A DNA stretch of 64,000 bases from an uncultured Anaerolineae bacterium (GCA_938022205.1 CALIEB010000002.1:1-64000), one strand, 5' to 3'. Shown: positions 1 through 9,159, counted from the first letter of the stretch. Notes: a model not told the origin generated them from the letters alone. Made by a program: numbers and translations.

Positions 1-196
1 GTCCTTCAACAATCACCCACCCTAAAGGCTGACGCAACATGTAATTATGCAATGCCGCCGTAATGAGTTGAACAAGCCAACCATGCAAGAGAGTGGGCAT
101 TTTCTCGTACCTCACGCCGTCTAAAAGTTCGCTGCGGTCAACCGTGTCTTGAGGCAGTTCCGCCCACAACACCGCCTTCTCATCCGTCGCTGTCAT
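1..196 (-). CDS. Uma2-family (DUF820) putative endonuclease, 5' part only
   Basis: About 65 N-terminal codons are visible, and the gene runs off the left edge of the window. The ATG at 196 has a GAGGTG ribosome site about 7 bases upstream; an in-frame GTG lies two codons earlier. The visible protein has an acidic/aromatic start followed by a stretch of the form E-L-L-D-G-V-R-Y-E-K-M-P, then a helix with LLHGWLVQLI. This resembles the ELIDGEIYxMxPP...H..I...L start of Uma2/DUF820 proteins, a PD-(D/E)XK-fold family that is often multicopy in Chloroflexota and cyanobacteria. The catalytic residues would lie beyond the window edge, so activity cannot be judged. It is transcribed in the same direction as uvrB, with a 37-base gap. 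Confidence 0.6.
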   Translation of the reverse strand, partial: MTATDEKAVLWAELPQDTVDRSELLDGVRYEKMPTLLHGWLVQLITAALHNYMLRQPLGWVIVEG

Positions 197-233
197 CGTC
201 ACACCTCACTGCCCTATCACAATAACACACTAG

Positions 234-2255
234 CTAACCCAACAGCAAATCGCCTTCCGCCCCCTGTTTTTCTGCTAACACGCCACGTAGCTCAAACAAT
301 TGGTCGCGCAAAGCCGCCGCCTTTTCAAACTCTAGGGCTTGTGCCGCCCTTTTCATCTCACTTTCTAGCTCGCGCACCATCTTCGCCAGCTTGTCAACAG
401 GCAGCGCGTAGATATCGACCGACTTGGTTTCAGCTTCTGGCATATCTTCGCTCATTAACGCTTTGACGCGGTCGGTCAGGTCACGAATTTGTTTGACGAT
501 TTGCTGCGGCTCAATGCCATGTTCGCGGTTATAGGCTTCTTGAATGGTGCGGCGACGGTTAGTCTCGTCAATGGCACGCTGCATGCTGTCGGTTACCTTG
601 TCCGCGTACATAATGACTGTGCCTTCAACGTGGCGCGCCGCCCGCCCAATTGTCTGAATGAGCGCGGACTCGCTGCGCAAGAAGCCCTCTTTGTCGGCAT
701 CCAAAATCGCCACCAACGACACTTCAGGCAAATCCAAACCCTCGCGCAGCAGGTTAATGCCAACCAGCACGTCATACACGCCAAGTCGTAAATCGCGCAG
801 GATTTCAACGCGCTCTAACGTCTCAACTTCGGCGTGCAAATACTGTGCCTTGATGCCCATCTCGTTGAGATAACCCGCCAGCTCTTCCGCCATGCGCTGG
901 GTAAGCGTCGTCACCAGCACACGCTGCCCCTTCTTGACGCGCAGGGCAACCTCTTGCAGCAAGTCTTCCACCTGCCCTTGAATGGGGCGCACATGGACGA
1001 CAGGGTCTAAAATGCCCGTCGGACGAATAATCTGCTCAACGATGTGCGTACTGCGCTCTCTTTCATACGGTCCCGGCGTGGCAGAGGTATAAATCACGTC
1101 GTTCATGCGCTGCTCAATTTCTTCGAACTTAAGCGGACGATTGTCGAACGCGCTGGGCAAGCGAAAGCCATACTCAATCAACGTCGCTTTGCGTTGGCGG
1201 TCGCCGTTGTACATGCCACGCAACTGCGGCACAGTCATATGACTCTCGTCAATCACCAGCAAGTAGTCGTCGGGCATGTAGTCAATCAGCGTGTAGGGTG
1301 GGCTGCCTTCGGCGCGCTGTTCCAAGTGCCGCGAGTAGTTCTCAATACCTGACATGAAGCCCACCTCACGCAGCATGTCAATGTCATAGCGCACGCGCTG
1401 CTCCAGCCGCTGCGCTTCCACAAGTTTGCCCTCTTTGCGGAAATAAGCGAGACGCGCTTCTAGCTCGGCTTCGATATCGCGTATCGCCTTTTGGACGTTT
1501 TCCGTGTCGCTGATGTACTCCCGAGCAGGAAAGACCGTCATGGTCTTGTGCTGCGCGTAAATCTCGCCTGTCAGCGGGTCGAACTCGGTAATGCGCTCGA
1601 TGGTGTCGCCGAACATCGCCACACGCAGCGCGGTTTCGCTATAACCCGGAATAAGCTCAAGCGTGTCGCCGCGCACACGAAATGCCCCGCGCTTAAGCAC
1701 CGTGTCGTTGCGGTCATACTGAATGCGCACGAGGTCACGCAGCAGCTTGTCGCGGCGGACGGTCGCCCCTACTTCCAGCTTCACGGAAGCGTTAAGCCAG
1801 CTCTGCGGGTCGCCCAAGCCATAGATGCACGACACAGAAGCCACAATAATCACGTCGCGGCGCGTAAATAACGATGCCGACGTTGACAAGCGCAGCCGCT
1901 CAATTTGCTCGTTAATTTGCGTCTGTTTCTCAATGTAGAGGTCATGGCGCGGCACATACGCCTCTGGTTGATAGTAGTCATAGTAGCTGACGAAGTACTC
2001 TACGGCGTTGTTGGGAAACAGCTCTTTGAACTCGGCGAAGAGCTGCGCCGCTAGCGTTTTGTTGTGCGCTAACACCAGCGTCGGCTTTTGCGTGCGTTCG
2101 ATGACGTTGGCAATGACGTAAGTCTTGCCGGTGCCGGTCGCACCCAACAGCGTTTGGTGCTTCGCGCCTGCTTGCAGGTTGCGCACCAGCGCGTCAATTG
2201 TGCGCGGCTGGTCGCCTGTCGGGCGATAAGGCGAGTGGATTTGCAGTGCGGGCAT
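234..2255 (-). CDS. uvrB: Excinuclease ABC subunit B (UvrB)
   Basis: UvrB is the damage-verifying helicase-like subunit of nucleotide excision repair; it receives the lesion from UvrA and recruits UvrC. Seen here: Walker A GATGTGKT at residues 38-45, the beta-hairpin region starting [10 protein letters not shown] near residue 90, helicase motif DESH, the TSATPGPYE motif, GRAARH (motif VI) and a C-terminal UVR helical pair ([16 protein letters not shown]) for UvrC contact. The length of 673 residues is normal for the family. I chose the ATG at 2255 because GAAGGTG lies 6 bases upstream; a GTG at 2264 would add three residues. Neither uvrA nor uvrC is in the window. The product is cytoplasmic. 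Confidence 0.97.
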   Translation of the reverse strand: MPALQIHSPYRPTGDQPRTIDALVRNLQAGAKHQTLLGATGTGKTYVIANVIERTQKPTLVLAHNKTLAAQLFAEFKELFPNNAVEYFVSYYDYYQPEAYVPRHDLYIEKQTQINEQIERLRLSTSASLFTRRDVIIVASVSCIYGLGDPQSWLNASVKLEVGATVRRDKLLRDLVRIQYDRNDTVLKRGAFRVRGDTLELIPGYSETALRVAMFGDTIERITEFDPLTGEIYAQHKTMTVFPAREYISDTENVQKAIRDIEAELEARLAYFRKEGKLVEAQRLEQRVRYDIDMLREVGFMSGIENYSRHLEQRAEGSPPYTLIDYMPDDYLLVIDESHMTVPQLRGMYNGDRQRKATLIEYGFRLPSAFDNRPLKFEEIEQRMNDVIYTSATPGPYERERSTHIVEQIIRPTGILDPVVHVRPIQGQVEDLLQEVALRVKKGQRVLVTTLTQRMAEELAGYLNEMGIKAQYLHAEVETLERVEILRDLRLGVYDVLVGINLLREGLDLPEVSLVAILDADKEGFLRSESALIQTIGRAARHVEGTVIMYADKVTDSMQRAIDETNRRRTIQEAYNREHGIEPQQIVKQIRDLTDRVKALMSEDMPEAETKSVDIYALPVDKLAKMVRELESEMKRAAQALEFEKAAALRDQLFELRGVLAEKQGAEGDLLLG

Positions 2256-2320
2256 CGCGTTCACCTTCGAGATTAGAACGAGTGTTCATAACCATTATAC
2301 GTTTTGTCACGCCTTTTGAC

Positions 2321-2350
2321 AACAAAAAAGCGCGGGGGCTGCCGCGCTCT
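2321..2350 (-). terminator. Rho-independent terminator after tpx
   Basis: On the minus strand AGCGCGG (2348-2342) pairs with CCGCGCT (2335-2329) around a 6-base loop, followed by a run of Ts (2329-2324). It lies 30 bases past the tpx stop and ends that transcript before uvrB. Confidence 0.8.
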
Positions 2351-2379
2351 TGTTACGCTCTAGCGGGGCTTTGCGCCGC

Positions 2380-2889
2380 TTAGACCAACGACTTGGCTTT
2401 GGCGAGAGCAGCTTCGAAGTCAACTTCGTTGCCAATAACCGGCACATACTCAGCATGCTGAATAATACCCGCCTTGTCAATGACAAACACCGCACGCTGG
2501 CACACGCGCCAATCGATGTCATACACGCCATAATCTTCAGCAAACTTCATGTCCATGTACGTGCTAAGCGTTTCAGTCTTGTCGATGCCTTCCGCGCCGC
2601 AGTAACGCTTGAGCGCAAACGGCAAATCCGCGCTCACCGTCAGCACGACAATGTCATCGCCCAACGAAGCCGCCTCTTGGTTAAAACGGCGCGTCTGTGC
2701 CGAGCAAACGCCCGTGTCAATCGAGGGGATTGTGCTGATGATAATGACCTTGCCAGCATAATCCTTGAGCGTGCGCGTCGAGCGGTCGTTGGCAAGCAAA
2801 GTAAAGTCAGGAGCTTTTTGTCCTACAGTGAGCATATCACCTTTCACAAGGTGTTCAACTTGCCCAACCATCATGCCTTTGCGTCCCAT
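2380..2889 (-). CDS. tpx: Thiol peroxidase (Tpx-type peroxiredoxin)
   Basis: Tpx reduces hydrogen peroxide and alkyl hydroperoxides using thioredoxin. The peroxidatic cysteine is C62 in the motif PSIDTGVC, and the resolving cysteine is C97 in RYCGAEG; both match the atypical 2-Cys Tpx pattern. The fold begins at VGQKAPDFTL near residue 22. The length of 169 residues is close to the family norm. A GAGGAG ribosome site lies about 12 bases before the ATG at 2889, with other ATGs at residues 6 and 7. The gene has its own terminator and an 87-base gap upstream, so it is probably monocistronic. The product is a soluble antioxidant enzyme. Confidence 0.95.
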   Translation of the reverse strand: MGRKGMMVGQVEHLVKGDMLTVGQKAPDFTLLANDRSTRTLKDYAGKVIIISTIPSIDTGVCSAQTRRFNQEAASLGDDIVVLTVSADLPFALKRYCGAEGIDKTETLSTYMDMKFAEDYGVYDIDWRVCQRAVFVIDKAGIIQHAEYVPVIGNEVDFEAALAKAKSLV

Positions 2890-2976
2890 AAGTTCGTTTT
2901 TCTCCTCGAGTTGTTAAAGACCTATCATTGACGTTGCCATGATTTTAAGAGATTTGCATGAGTGTAGGGTGAGCAA

Positions 2977-4575
2977 TTACGCGCCACCATAAACCCATGC
3001 GCCGTTGACCATCGTGCCAACGACCTGCACCTCGAGCAAAGCCTCCGGAGGCAGTGCGAAGATGTCGCGGTCAAGCACAATCAAGTCCGCCGCATAGCCC
3101 TCCGCCAGCTTGCCCAGCTCGTGTTCCTGCTTGGCGGCGTAGGCTGCACCCGTTGTAAAGCCCGCAATTGCCTCTGGCAGGGTCAGGCGCAAATGCGGCT
3201 TCCAGCCGCCCGCAGGCATGCCATCGGCGCGCTGACGTGTCACCGCTGCATATAAGCCCAAGAAGGGGTTAAACGGCTCGACCGGCGCATCCGAGCCAAA
3301 AGCACACGCCACGCCCAAATCAAGCTGGTGGCGGATATTGTACGCCCACTCGCAGCGGTCTTCGCCCCAATAGCGCGCCGCCACCTCGTAATCCGACGTG
3401 GCATGAACGGGCTGCATCGAGGCGATGACCTGCAGGTCATGCAAGCGGTTGCGGTCGTCAGGGTGGATAAGTTGCACGTGTTCGATGCGATGGCGCAGCT
3501 GGTGGGGCGCAACGCCGCGCGCCGCTTCGTCGGCACGCACAGCGGCAAACACGTCTAGCACATCGCGCACGGCACGGTCACCAATCGCGTGAATTGACGT
3601 AGCGATGCCGTGCCGACTAGCACGCAACGCCGCCTCGTGCATCTCTTCTTTGTCAACCACCACCATGCCGTAGTTTTCAGGCTCGCCCACGTAAGGCTCG
3701 ACCATGTAGGCAGTGCGCGGACCCAGCGCGCCGTCGGCGAACATCTTCAGCGCGCCCATGCGCAGCCAAGTGTCACCAAAGCCCGAGCGCAAGCCGGAGG
3801 CAATCATCGGCTCCAGCCACGCGAGATTCACCTGCTTCAGCACGCGCATCGTTAGCTCGCCGCGCTCGCGCAGCAGCTGCGTAGCATACAGGCTGGTGGG
3901 GTCATCAAAGTCGTGCAGCCCCGTAAGACCGACGCGCACTGCCTGCGCTTGCCAATCGCGGATATATGCCGCCAGCGTGTCGGGCGCAGGTGAGGGAATT
4001 TGTTTGGCGACCAACGCCATTGCCGTCTCTAGCAAAATGCCCGTCGGGTTACCCTGTGCGTCGCGCACGATTTGCCCGCCTTCGGGGTCAGGCGTGTGCG
4101 CGTTAATGCCACACACGCGCAGCGCGAGGCTGTTCACCCACGCAGCATGCCCACTCTTAGCGGCAAAATAGGCAGGACGGTCAGACACTACCGTGTCGAG
4201 GTCTTGCGCGGTGGGAAACGCACCGCCTTCCCATAACGCCTGCACCCAGCCGCGCCCCGTCAACCACTCGCCCACTGGCACTTGCGACAGAAAGGCAGCA
4301 ATACGTGCCTGCGCTTCCGCAAGGCTTGGCACTTCGAATAGGTCAACGCTCTTCATGGCGCGCGCTACCCATTCCAAATGCAAATGCGCATCAGTCAGCC
4401 CCGCCATCACGCGCCGCCCGCCCAAATTTTCCTGCACGGTGGCAGCCCCTGCAAGGCGACGTATCGCGTCGTCGTTGCCCATTGCAAGGATGCGCCCGCC
4501 CGCTATCGCTAGCGCGGTCACGCCTTGCGCGTGCGGCGTGTAAAACGCCCCGTTGTAAAGAATGCGCTCAATCAT
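2977..4575 (-). CDS. Amidohydrolase family protein (YtcJ-like)
   Basis: This is a metal-dependent hydrolase of the amidohydrolase superfamily, 532 residues, with the N-terminal beta-sandwich split typical of the Amidohydro_3 group. Visible metal-site motifs in order: DAHLHLEW (HxH) near residue 64, LKMFADGALG (the lysine strand), SIHAIGDRAV, RIEHVQLI and FGSDAPVEPFNP near residue 425. These match YtcJ-type enzymes, many of which are predicted to hydrolyse N-acyl or carbamoyl compounds; the actual substrate cannot be told from sequence. No signal peptide is visible, so it is probably cytoplasmic. AAAGGA lies 11 bases before the ATG. It follows the PfkB gene by 5 bases and is probably co-transcribed with it. 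Confidence 0.88.
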   Translation of the reverse strand: MIERILYNGAFYTPHAQGVTALAIAGGRILAMGNDDAIRRLAGAATVQENLGGRRVMAGLTDAHLHLEWVARAMKSVDLFEVPSLAEAQARIAAFLSQVPVGEWLTGRGWVQALWEGGAFPTAQDLDTVVSDRPAYFAAKSGHAAWVNSLALRVCGINAHTPDPEGGQIVRDAQGNPTGILLETAMALVAKQIPSPAPDTLAAYIRDWQAQAVRVGLTGLHDFDDPTSLYATQLLRERGELTMRVLKQVNLAWLEPMIASGLRSGFGDTWLRMGALKMFADGALGPRTAYMVEPYVGEPENYGMVVVDKEEMHEAALRASRHGIATSIHAIGDRAVRDVLDVFAAVRADEAARGVAPHQLRHRIEHVQLIHPDDRNRLHDLQVIASMQPVHATSDYEVAARYWGEDRCEWAYNIRHQLDLGVACAFGSDAPVEPFNPFLGLYAAVTRQRADGMPAGGWKPHLRLTLPEAIAGFTTGAAYAAKQEHELGKLAEGYAADLIVLDRDIFALPPEALLEVQVVGTMVNGAWVYGGA

Positions 4576-4580
4576 TGGTC

Positions 4581-5426
4581 TTACGTCCTTTCTAACGCCT
4601 GAAAAACCGCTCTCACGTCGTCGGAAGTAAGGGCATGCGTGCCGCGCCGCGTCACCGAAATTGCCGCCAAGCGCGCAGCAAAGCGCACCGCGTCCTCCAT
4701 GCGCCCGCCATAGTGCGGCAAGCTCGCCAGCAGCGACGTAGCAAACACATCACCCGCGCCAGTGGGGTCAACCTCTTCTACAGGAAATGCGGCATAAGGC
4801 TGCGGTACGCCCGCATGGTAGACAATGCCGCCACGCGCGCTATCCGTAACAATGCACGTGCGGGCATGCGCGGCGTACGCCTCCGCCAACTCCGGCATTT
4901 CCGCAATATCTTGGCGGCTCAGCACCAGCATATCCACGCGCTCTAACACCGTCTCGTCCAGCCAACGCTTAAAGCGCACGCGCCCATCCGCGCCCCACTG
5001 GCGCAACAGCCCCTGCGGCGTGAGCAACGTGCGCGCTTGCGGAAACAGCGCGAACACATCAGGCGCAAGCTCGTCCGCTACCGGCGCAAAGTGTACCAAA
5101 GGCGCGCTGAGCCAGCCGTAAGGCACATGCGCAGCGGTTAGTACCTGCGCATGCCCAAACAGCGTTTGCTGGCGGTCTTGCCCAATGTAGCGGTTCTCAA
5201 ACGTGGTCGTTTGCTCCGCGACATGCGAACACACTTGCGCATATGTCAACAGTTCCGCCAGCAGCGGCTCGTCACCACGCGCGCTCGTCACCACGCCCAC
5301 GCGCAAGCCAAAGAGCTGCGCGACACGCGCCGCATACGACACCGTGCCGCCCAACACACGCCCACCATCGTCCGTAAGGTCTGCGCTGACATGCCCCAGC
5401 AGCAGATAATCAATCGGGGCCTTCAT
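4581..5426 (-). CDS. PfkB-family carbohydrate/nucleoside kinase
   Basis: This is a ribokinase-fold sugar or nucleoside kinase. The C-terminal PfkB signature DPTGAGDVF carries the catalytic aspartate and the anion hole, and the N-terminal GHVSAD and GGTVSYAAR segments correspond to the substrate-binding start of the family. At 281 residues it is slightly short for ribokinases (about 300). The substrate is not identifiable. Its ATG overlaps the jag stop codon in an ATGA arrangement (5423-5426), indicating translational coupling to jag, and the amidohydrolase follows 5 bases later. It is an unusual companion for the rnpA-yidC-jag cluster and may be a lineage-specific addition. Confidence 0.88.
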   Translation of the reverse strand: MKAPIDYLLLGHVSADLTDDGGRVLGGTVSYAARVAQLFGLRVGVVTSARGDEPLLAELLTYAQVCSHVAEQTTTFENRYIGQDRQQTLFGHAQVLTAAHVPYGWLSAPLVHFAPVADELAPDVFALFPQARTLLTPQGLLRQWGADGRVRFKRWLDETVLERVDMLVLSRQDIAEMPELAEAYAAHARTCIVTDSARGGIVYHAGVPQPYAAFPVEEVDPTGAGDVFATSLLASLPHYGGRMEDAVRFAARLAAISVTRRGTHALTSDDVRAVFQALERT

Positions 5427-6328
5427 GAGTGCTTGGGGTAGATTGTTACTTTGCGCGCCTGCCCCTCCCCAACGCTCTTCGTCTCAACATCGTCACGCTC
5501 GCGCAACGTCAGATGAACCATGCGACGCTCGTTGGCGGGCATCGGCTCTAAGGTAATCGCGCGTCCTTGTTTGACGGCTTGGTCTGCCATGCGATTAGCA
5601 AGGTCACGCAGCCGCTCCGAACGTCGCAGCTTGTACTCGGCAACATCGACAATGATGTTGACGCGCCGCTGCAACTTGCGGCTCAACATCAAACGCAGCA
5701 GATATTGCAGCGAAGCTAGCGTATTGCCGCCCCGCCCCACCAAGCCTTTAACTTGCTTGCCGGTAATGTTCAACACCCAGTTCGCCTCCTCTTGCGGGCG
5801 CGTGGATTCTGCGCGATGAATGGTCACCGTCGCGTCTTCAAGCGTCATCGTCGCTAGCAAATCGAGCAGCATCGCTTTTGCCTCGCGGGCGATGTCGTCC
5901 GCATCCGCATCGGCGATAACAGGCGTGCTGGGGGTTAGCTCAAGGTCTTCGGGGTCATCGTAGGACACGTCAAAGTCATCGCTAGCAGGGGCGACATCAC
6001 GCCGCGCGCCGCCGCGCCGCCGCTTGCTACGCTCTTTGCGGCTGCTGCGCTCCTGACGGTTGTCAGCGCGTTCACGCTGTGGCGCACCCTTCTCACGTTT
6101 TTCCGTTGTAACAGACTTTTCTGCTGGGGCGGGAGGGGGCGGCGGAGCAGGGCGTTTGCCCATAAACATGATGCGCACCCTTGCCGGGCGCGCACCAATG
6201 CCGAAAATCCCACGACTAGGCTCCTCAAGCACCTCTATCATCACTTCATGAGACGCTGCCCCAAGTTCGTCTAGCCCTTCCTTGATGGCTTGTTCAATAG
6301 TCTCTGCAGTCTTCTCTATAGATTCCAT
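5423..6328 (-). CDS. jag: Jag/KhpB RNA-binding protein
   Basis: KhpB (Jag) is an RNA-binding regulator with KH and R3H domains, usually next to yidC and linked to cell-envelope growth. Domains seen in order: a Jag_N domain (residues 1-52, with SRGIFGIG), a highly charged Lys/Arg/Pro linker (about 60-115), a KH domain with the GRGG loop (GLVGRGGNTL), and an R3H domain ending in NERRMVHLTL. I chose the ATG at 6328 (MESIEKTAETIEQ), since Jag_N starts there and an AGGGA lies about 12 bases upstream; the longer reading frame would run through a hairpin. Its stop overlaps the PfkB start by four bases. Confidence 0.93.
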   Translation of the reverse strand: MESIEKTAETIEQAIKEGLDELGAASHEVMIEVLEEPSRGIFGIGARPARVRIMFMGKRPAPPPPPAPAEKSVTTEKREKGAPQRERADNRQERSSRKERSKRRRGGARRDVAPASDDFDVSYDDPEDLELTPSTPVIADADADDIAREAKAMLLDLLATMTLEDATVTIHRAESTRPQEEANWVLNITGKQVKGLVGRGGNTLASLQYLLRLMLSRKLQRRVNIIVDVAEYKLRRSERLRDLANRMADQAVKQGRAITLEPMPANERRMVHLTLRERDDVETKSVGEGQARKVTIYPKHS

Positions 6329-6356
6329 CGTCACACTATCCCTATAAGATAAGAAC

Positions 6357-6385
6357 CACCCCATCCGACAAATGGCGATGGGGTG
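6357..6385 (-). other. Perfect 9-bp hairpin in the yidC-jag gap
   Basis: CACCCCATC (6357-6365) and GATGGGGTG (6377-6385) form a perfect 9-bp stem with an 11-base loop between yidC and jag. On the minus strand it is followed by a moderately U-rich tract (TTCTTATCTTAT). It could be a leaky terminator, an RNA-processing site or a stabilising structure ahead of jag; the sequence does not decide between these. Confidence 0.5.
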
Positions 6386-6466
6386 CATGGTTGCGCCGCT
6401 TCAGGCACACTTAAGTAGCAAGCCAGAACCCGAAGCGGTCACACCGATAAGCGTATAAAGGCTATT

Positions 6467-7369
6467 TTAGCGTTTTTTCTTGGATTTGCCGCCGCCTCCA
6501 TAGCTTTTTCCCGAACTTGCGGGCGTTTTTGCTGTTTTGGCAGGCGTGCGCGTGACAGCAGGCGTAGGCTTAGCAGGCGCGGAGGAAGTAACAGCTTGCA
6601 AGGCAGGCGCGGGTTTCTTAGCCCCCGCATCACGCACGAAGATGCTATCCAAGAAACGCTTGACGGCTGGCACGTACTGAACAATGCCAATCACGTTGGA
6701 CGTGATGAAGTAAATCGACAAGCCCACCGAGAACGACAGGGCAAACGCGCCGAACATGACCGGCATAATCGTTCCCATCGAGCGGTTCATCGCGGCGGCT
6801 TGGTCATTGGCATCCGGCGAGGTTTTGGGCATCGTCATCTTGAACTGCAGCCATGTGGTTGCCATGACCAACACCGGTAACGCCAGCGAATAGGTAGGAT
6901 TGACAGGCGGCGTAGGCGGCTGCGTCAAGTTCATGCCCAGCCACGTGTTTTGCAAGGGAATGAGGCTGTCCAGCGTAGGCAGCAGCAAGCGTTCCGACAA
7001 ATCGACCAACTGATAAGGCGTGGATGCCAGCGCGTAGAAAATCGCTTGATACAAGCCAATCAGAATGGGGAACTGAATTAGCAGCGGAAAGCAGCCGCCT
7101 AGCGGGTTCACGCCCGCCTCGCGGTACAGTGCCATCTGCTCCTGCGCCAGCTTCTCGCGGTCGTCCTTGTACTTCTCTTGCAAGCGTTTGAGTTCAGGCT
7201 GAAGCTCCTGCATGCGCTTGGTCGAGTTCATTTGCTGTGCAGTCAGCGGATACGTCACAATACGAATGAGCAGCGTCAACACCACAATCGCCACGACGAT
7301 GTTGTTGCCAAAGATGGCGTAAAGCCATGTCAGCAACGTCACCAGGGGGTTAAAGATTAAATCCCACAC
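6467..7369 (-). CDS. yidC: Membrane protein insertase YidC (Oxa1/Alb3 family)
   Basis: YidC inserts and folds membrane proteins, alone or with SecYEG. The 300-residue protein is of the short, Gram-positive-like type without the large periplasmic domain of proteobacteria. Seen: an N-terminal hydrophobic segment, the TM segment with LLIRIVTYPLT carrying the conserved groove arginine, the cytoplasmic coiled-coil hairpin rich in K/E (KRMQELQPELKRLQEKYK), GGCFPLLIQFPILIGLYQ, and a final TM around FSVGLSIYFITSN. The C-terminal tail is Ala/Pro/Thr-rich and ends in a basic GKSKKKR, as in ribosome-binding YidC tails. The start is GTG at 7369 with GAGGAG about 9 bases upstream. Confidence 0.96.
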   Translation of the reverse strand: MWDLIFNPLVTLLTWLYAIFGNNIVVAIVVLTLLIRIVTYPLTAQQMNSTKRMQELQPELKRLQEKYKDDREKLAQEQMALYREAGVNPLGGCFPLLIQFPILIGLYQAIFYALASTPYQLVDLSERLLLPTLDSLIPLQNTWLGMNLTQPPTPPVNPTYSLALPVLVMATTWLQFKMTMPKTSPDANDQAAAMNRSMGTIMPVMFGAFALSFSVGLSIYFITSNVIGIVQYVPAVKRFLDSIFVRDAGAKKPAPALQAVTSSAPAKPTPAVTRTPAKTAKTPASSGKSYGGGGKSKKKR

Positions 7370-7393
7370 GTTTCAAGCTCCTCAAAAAGGCGT

Positions 7394-8584
7394 TTAGCGC
7401 GCATAAACCCACGCGGCGCGCCCATTGTCAAGGGTAAACGCCACCACAAGGTGGCTCGGCTGCATGGTACTCACCAGCACTAACGTATCCACCAAGCCCT
7501 CTTCTGGCTTGGCTTCTAGCAGCAACAAGTCCGCCAGCACTTCGGGGCGACCTTCGATTTCGCGGCTAAACTCGGTGATGCCGTCGCGCCGATTAAGCCA
7601 ATAGACCATGCCACTGCGCGATGCGACGATAACGTACTTTTCGGTAACAAGTGGCGCAGGGCGAATGCCGCGCTCCGCCACCTTCATCGACCATTCCGCC
7701 TGCATGGTGTTGGGGTTGACGGCATGAACGCTGCCGCCCAAATCCGCAATGTAGAGCGTGCCGTCGTACAGCGTGGGCGTACACCACAGCCAATTCGAGG
7801 CGCGGTACTCACCGACAATCTGCCCTTCTAGCGTGATTTTGTACAGCGTGTTGGCGTAGCTGCCAATGTAGAGGTGGTCGTTGTAAAGCAGCGGTGCCGC
7901 GCCCGCTAGCCCCCCTAAAGAAACTGGCTGCGCCCAGACAGGCGCGCCGGTTGCTGCGTCAAGCGCGTGCAGGTGATGGTCAACAGTCGCCACGTAAAGC
8001 ACGCCGTCATGCAGCAGCGGTTTCGCCCACACGCCGTTTTTGCTGGTCAACGTCCAAGCCGGCAAGCGTGAGGCTTTGTCAATCGCCACCAAGCCGCCAA
8101 TCGCCAGCGGCACGTAATAGCGCGCGTCGTCATGCGCCACGTCCGCAAAAATGTGCTGCTCAACGGGAATGCCGCTGGGGTTTTCAATGCGCGCGGTTGG
8201 CACGTCGATTTCAAGCAAACGATTGTTATACGACGGCACAATCAAGGTTTGCACGGGGTCACCAATTTGGATAGGGCGTGCGAAGAACTGGGCATTATCG
8301 AATTGAGTGCCGTCGACATCCCAGCGGCGCGGATTGCCACGCTCGTCAAGGCGCACCTGACCGTCGGCATTCAGCAGCGGAATAACTGTGCCGTTTTCAG
8401 GGTCAAGCAGATTAAGATGCTGGTTAAAGCCAATAAGCACGCGGGTTTCACCGTTGACCACGACGGTGTCCATAACGCCCCAACTCACGCCAATGCGACT
8501 GGGGGCGCAAGCCGTTCCCACCAGCAACAGCAGAACAAGAACAAGCCCAAATGACCAGCGCGTGCTGCGTTTTTGCACGTTCAA
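7394..8584 (-). CDS. Lipoprotein with PQQ-like beta-propeller repeats
   Basis: The protein starts with a lipoprotein signal: basic residues, a hydrophobic stretch LVLVLLLLVG and a lipobox ending TAC, giving a lipidated cysteine near residue 26. The mature part contains repeated blade motifs such as GVLYVATVDHHLHALDAATG, DHLYIGSYANTLYKI and GTLYIADLGGSVHAVNP. These are characteristic of PQQ-type (BamB-like) eight-bladed propellers, which usually serve as a scaffold rather than a PQQ enzyme. It sits between yidD and yidC, where such a gene is not standard. The start is TTG at 8584 with AGGAG 6 bases away (inside the yidD end); a GTG at 8578 is the alternative. Confidence 0.85.
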   Translation of the reverse strand: MNVQKRSTRWSFGLVLVLLLLVGTACAPSRIGVSWGVMDTVVVNGETRVLIGFNQHLNLLDPENGTVIPLLNADGQVRLDERGNPRRWDVDGTQFDNAQFFARPIQIGDPVQTLIVPSYNNRLLEIDVPTARIENPSGIPVEQHIFADVAHDDARYYVPLAIGGLVAIDKASRLPAWTLTSKNGVWAKPLLHDGVLYVATVDHHLHALDAATGAPVWAQPVSLGGLAGAAPLLYNDHLYIGSYANTLYKITLEGQIVGEYRASNWLWCTPTLYDGTLYIADLGGSVHAVNPNTMQAEWSMKVAERGIRPAPLVTEKYVIVASRSGMVYWLNRRDGITEFSREIEGRPEVLADLLLLEAKPEEGLVDTLVLVSTMQPSHLVVAFTLDNGRAAWVYAR

Positions 8585-8587
8585 CCT

Positions 8588-8806
8588 TTACTCCTTTGGT
8601 GGCACAGGGTCGTAGCCGCCGGGGTACATCGGTTGGCAACGCCAAATGCGCGCCAACCCCAACCGTAACCCTCTGGCAAGACCATGCACTTGGATGGCTT
8701 CATACATGTATTCAGAACAGGTAGGCGTAAAACGGCAAGCGGACGGCAGAACAGGAGAGATAAACCGCTTATAAAAGCGTATGGCTTTGAGGGCTAACCA
8801 TTTCAT
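8588..8806 (-). CDS. yidD: Membrane protein insertion efficiency factor YidD
   Basis: YidD is a small protein of 70-85 residues that assists YidC-dependent insertion and sits at the membrane via an amphipathic N-terminus. The 72-residue sequence shows the family hallmarks: an N-terminal amphipathic helix with RFYKRFISPVL, the double-cysteine motif CRFTPTCSEYMYEAI, and the C-terminal RIWRCQPMYPGGYDPVP. Its ATG overlaps the rnpA stop in an ATGA arrangement (8803-8806). The AAAGGAG at its 3' end serves as ribosome site for the following lipoprotein gene. Confidence 0.97.
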   Translation of the reverse strand: MKWLALKAIRFYKRFISPVLPSACRFTPTCSEYMYEAIQVHGLARGLRLGLARIWRCQPMYPGGYDPVPPKE

Positions 8807-9159
8807 GCGTTATCCACTTTCAAAAACGCGCCGAAAAGCGCAAAAGCTGCCTGAAGATGCGCCTGCACCTGTGGCAGGGTTTGCCCCACAAGCGGGGGCT
8901 TAGCAACAATCACGACATCGTAACAACCTTGCTTGAACTGCGGCGGCTGTTGCCTAAGAGCTTCACGAATTAAACGGCGTACACGATTGCGCTGTACTGC
9001 ATTGCCTAGTCGCCGCGACGTAATAATGCCATAGCGATTGTTGCTCAAGGTGTTAGGGGCGATATTCACCAGCAGCACAGCCGTTTGACGAACTCGCCCG
9101 ACCCGTTTTACGTGCGCGAAGTTGCGGCGATGACGCAGCCGCAAGGGGCGTTTTAGCAC
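8803..9159 (-). CDS. rnpA: Ribonuclease P protein component
   Basis: RnpA is the protein subunit of RNase P, which removes 5' leaders from tRNA precursors together with the RnpB RNA (not in the window). The hallmark basic helix NRVRRLIREALR is visible near residue 58, preceded by GIITSRRLGNAVQ. The length of 118 residues is standard. The start is GTG at 9159; an in-frame stop lies just upstream, so no longer form is possible. The gene follows rpmH by 54 bases, the classic rpmH-rnpA pair, and is overlapped by yidD by four bases. Confidence 0.96.
   Translation of the reverse strand: MLKRPLRLRHRRNFAHVKRVGRVRQTAVLLVNIAPNTLSNNRYGIITSRRLGNAVQRNRVRRLIREALRQQPPQFKQGCYDVVIVAKPPLVGQTLPQVQAHLQAAFALFGAFLKVDNA

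Noticed and set aside
8803-8815. TTATCCACT as a DnaA box
   Set aside because: It is a single site that encodes the last codons of rnpA; no cluster of boxes is present around it.
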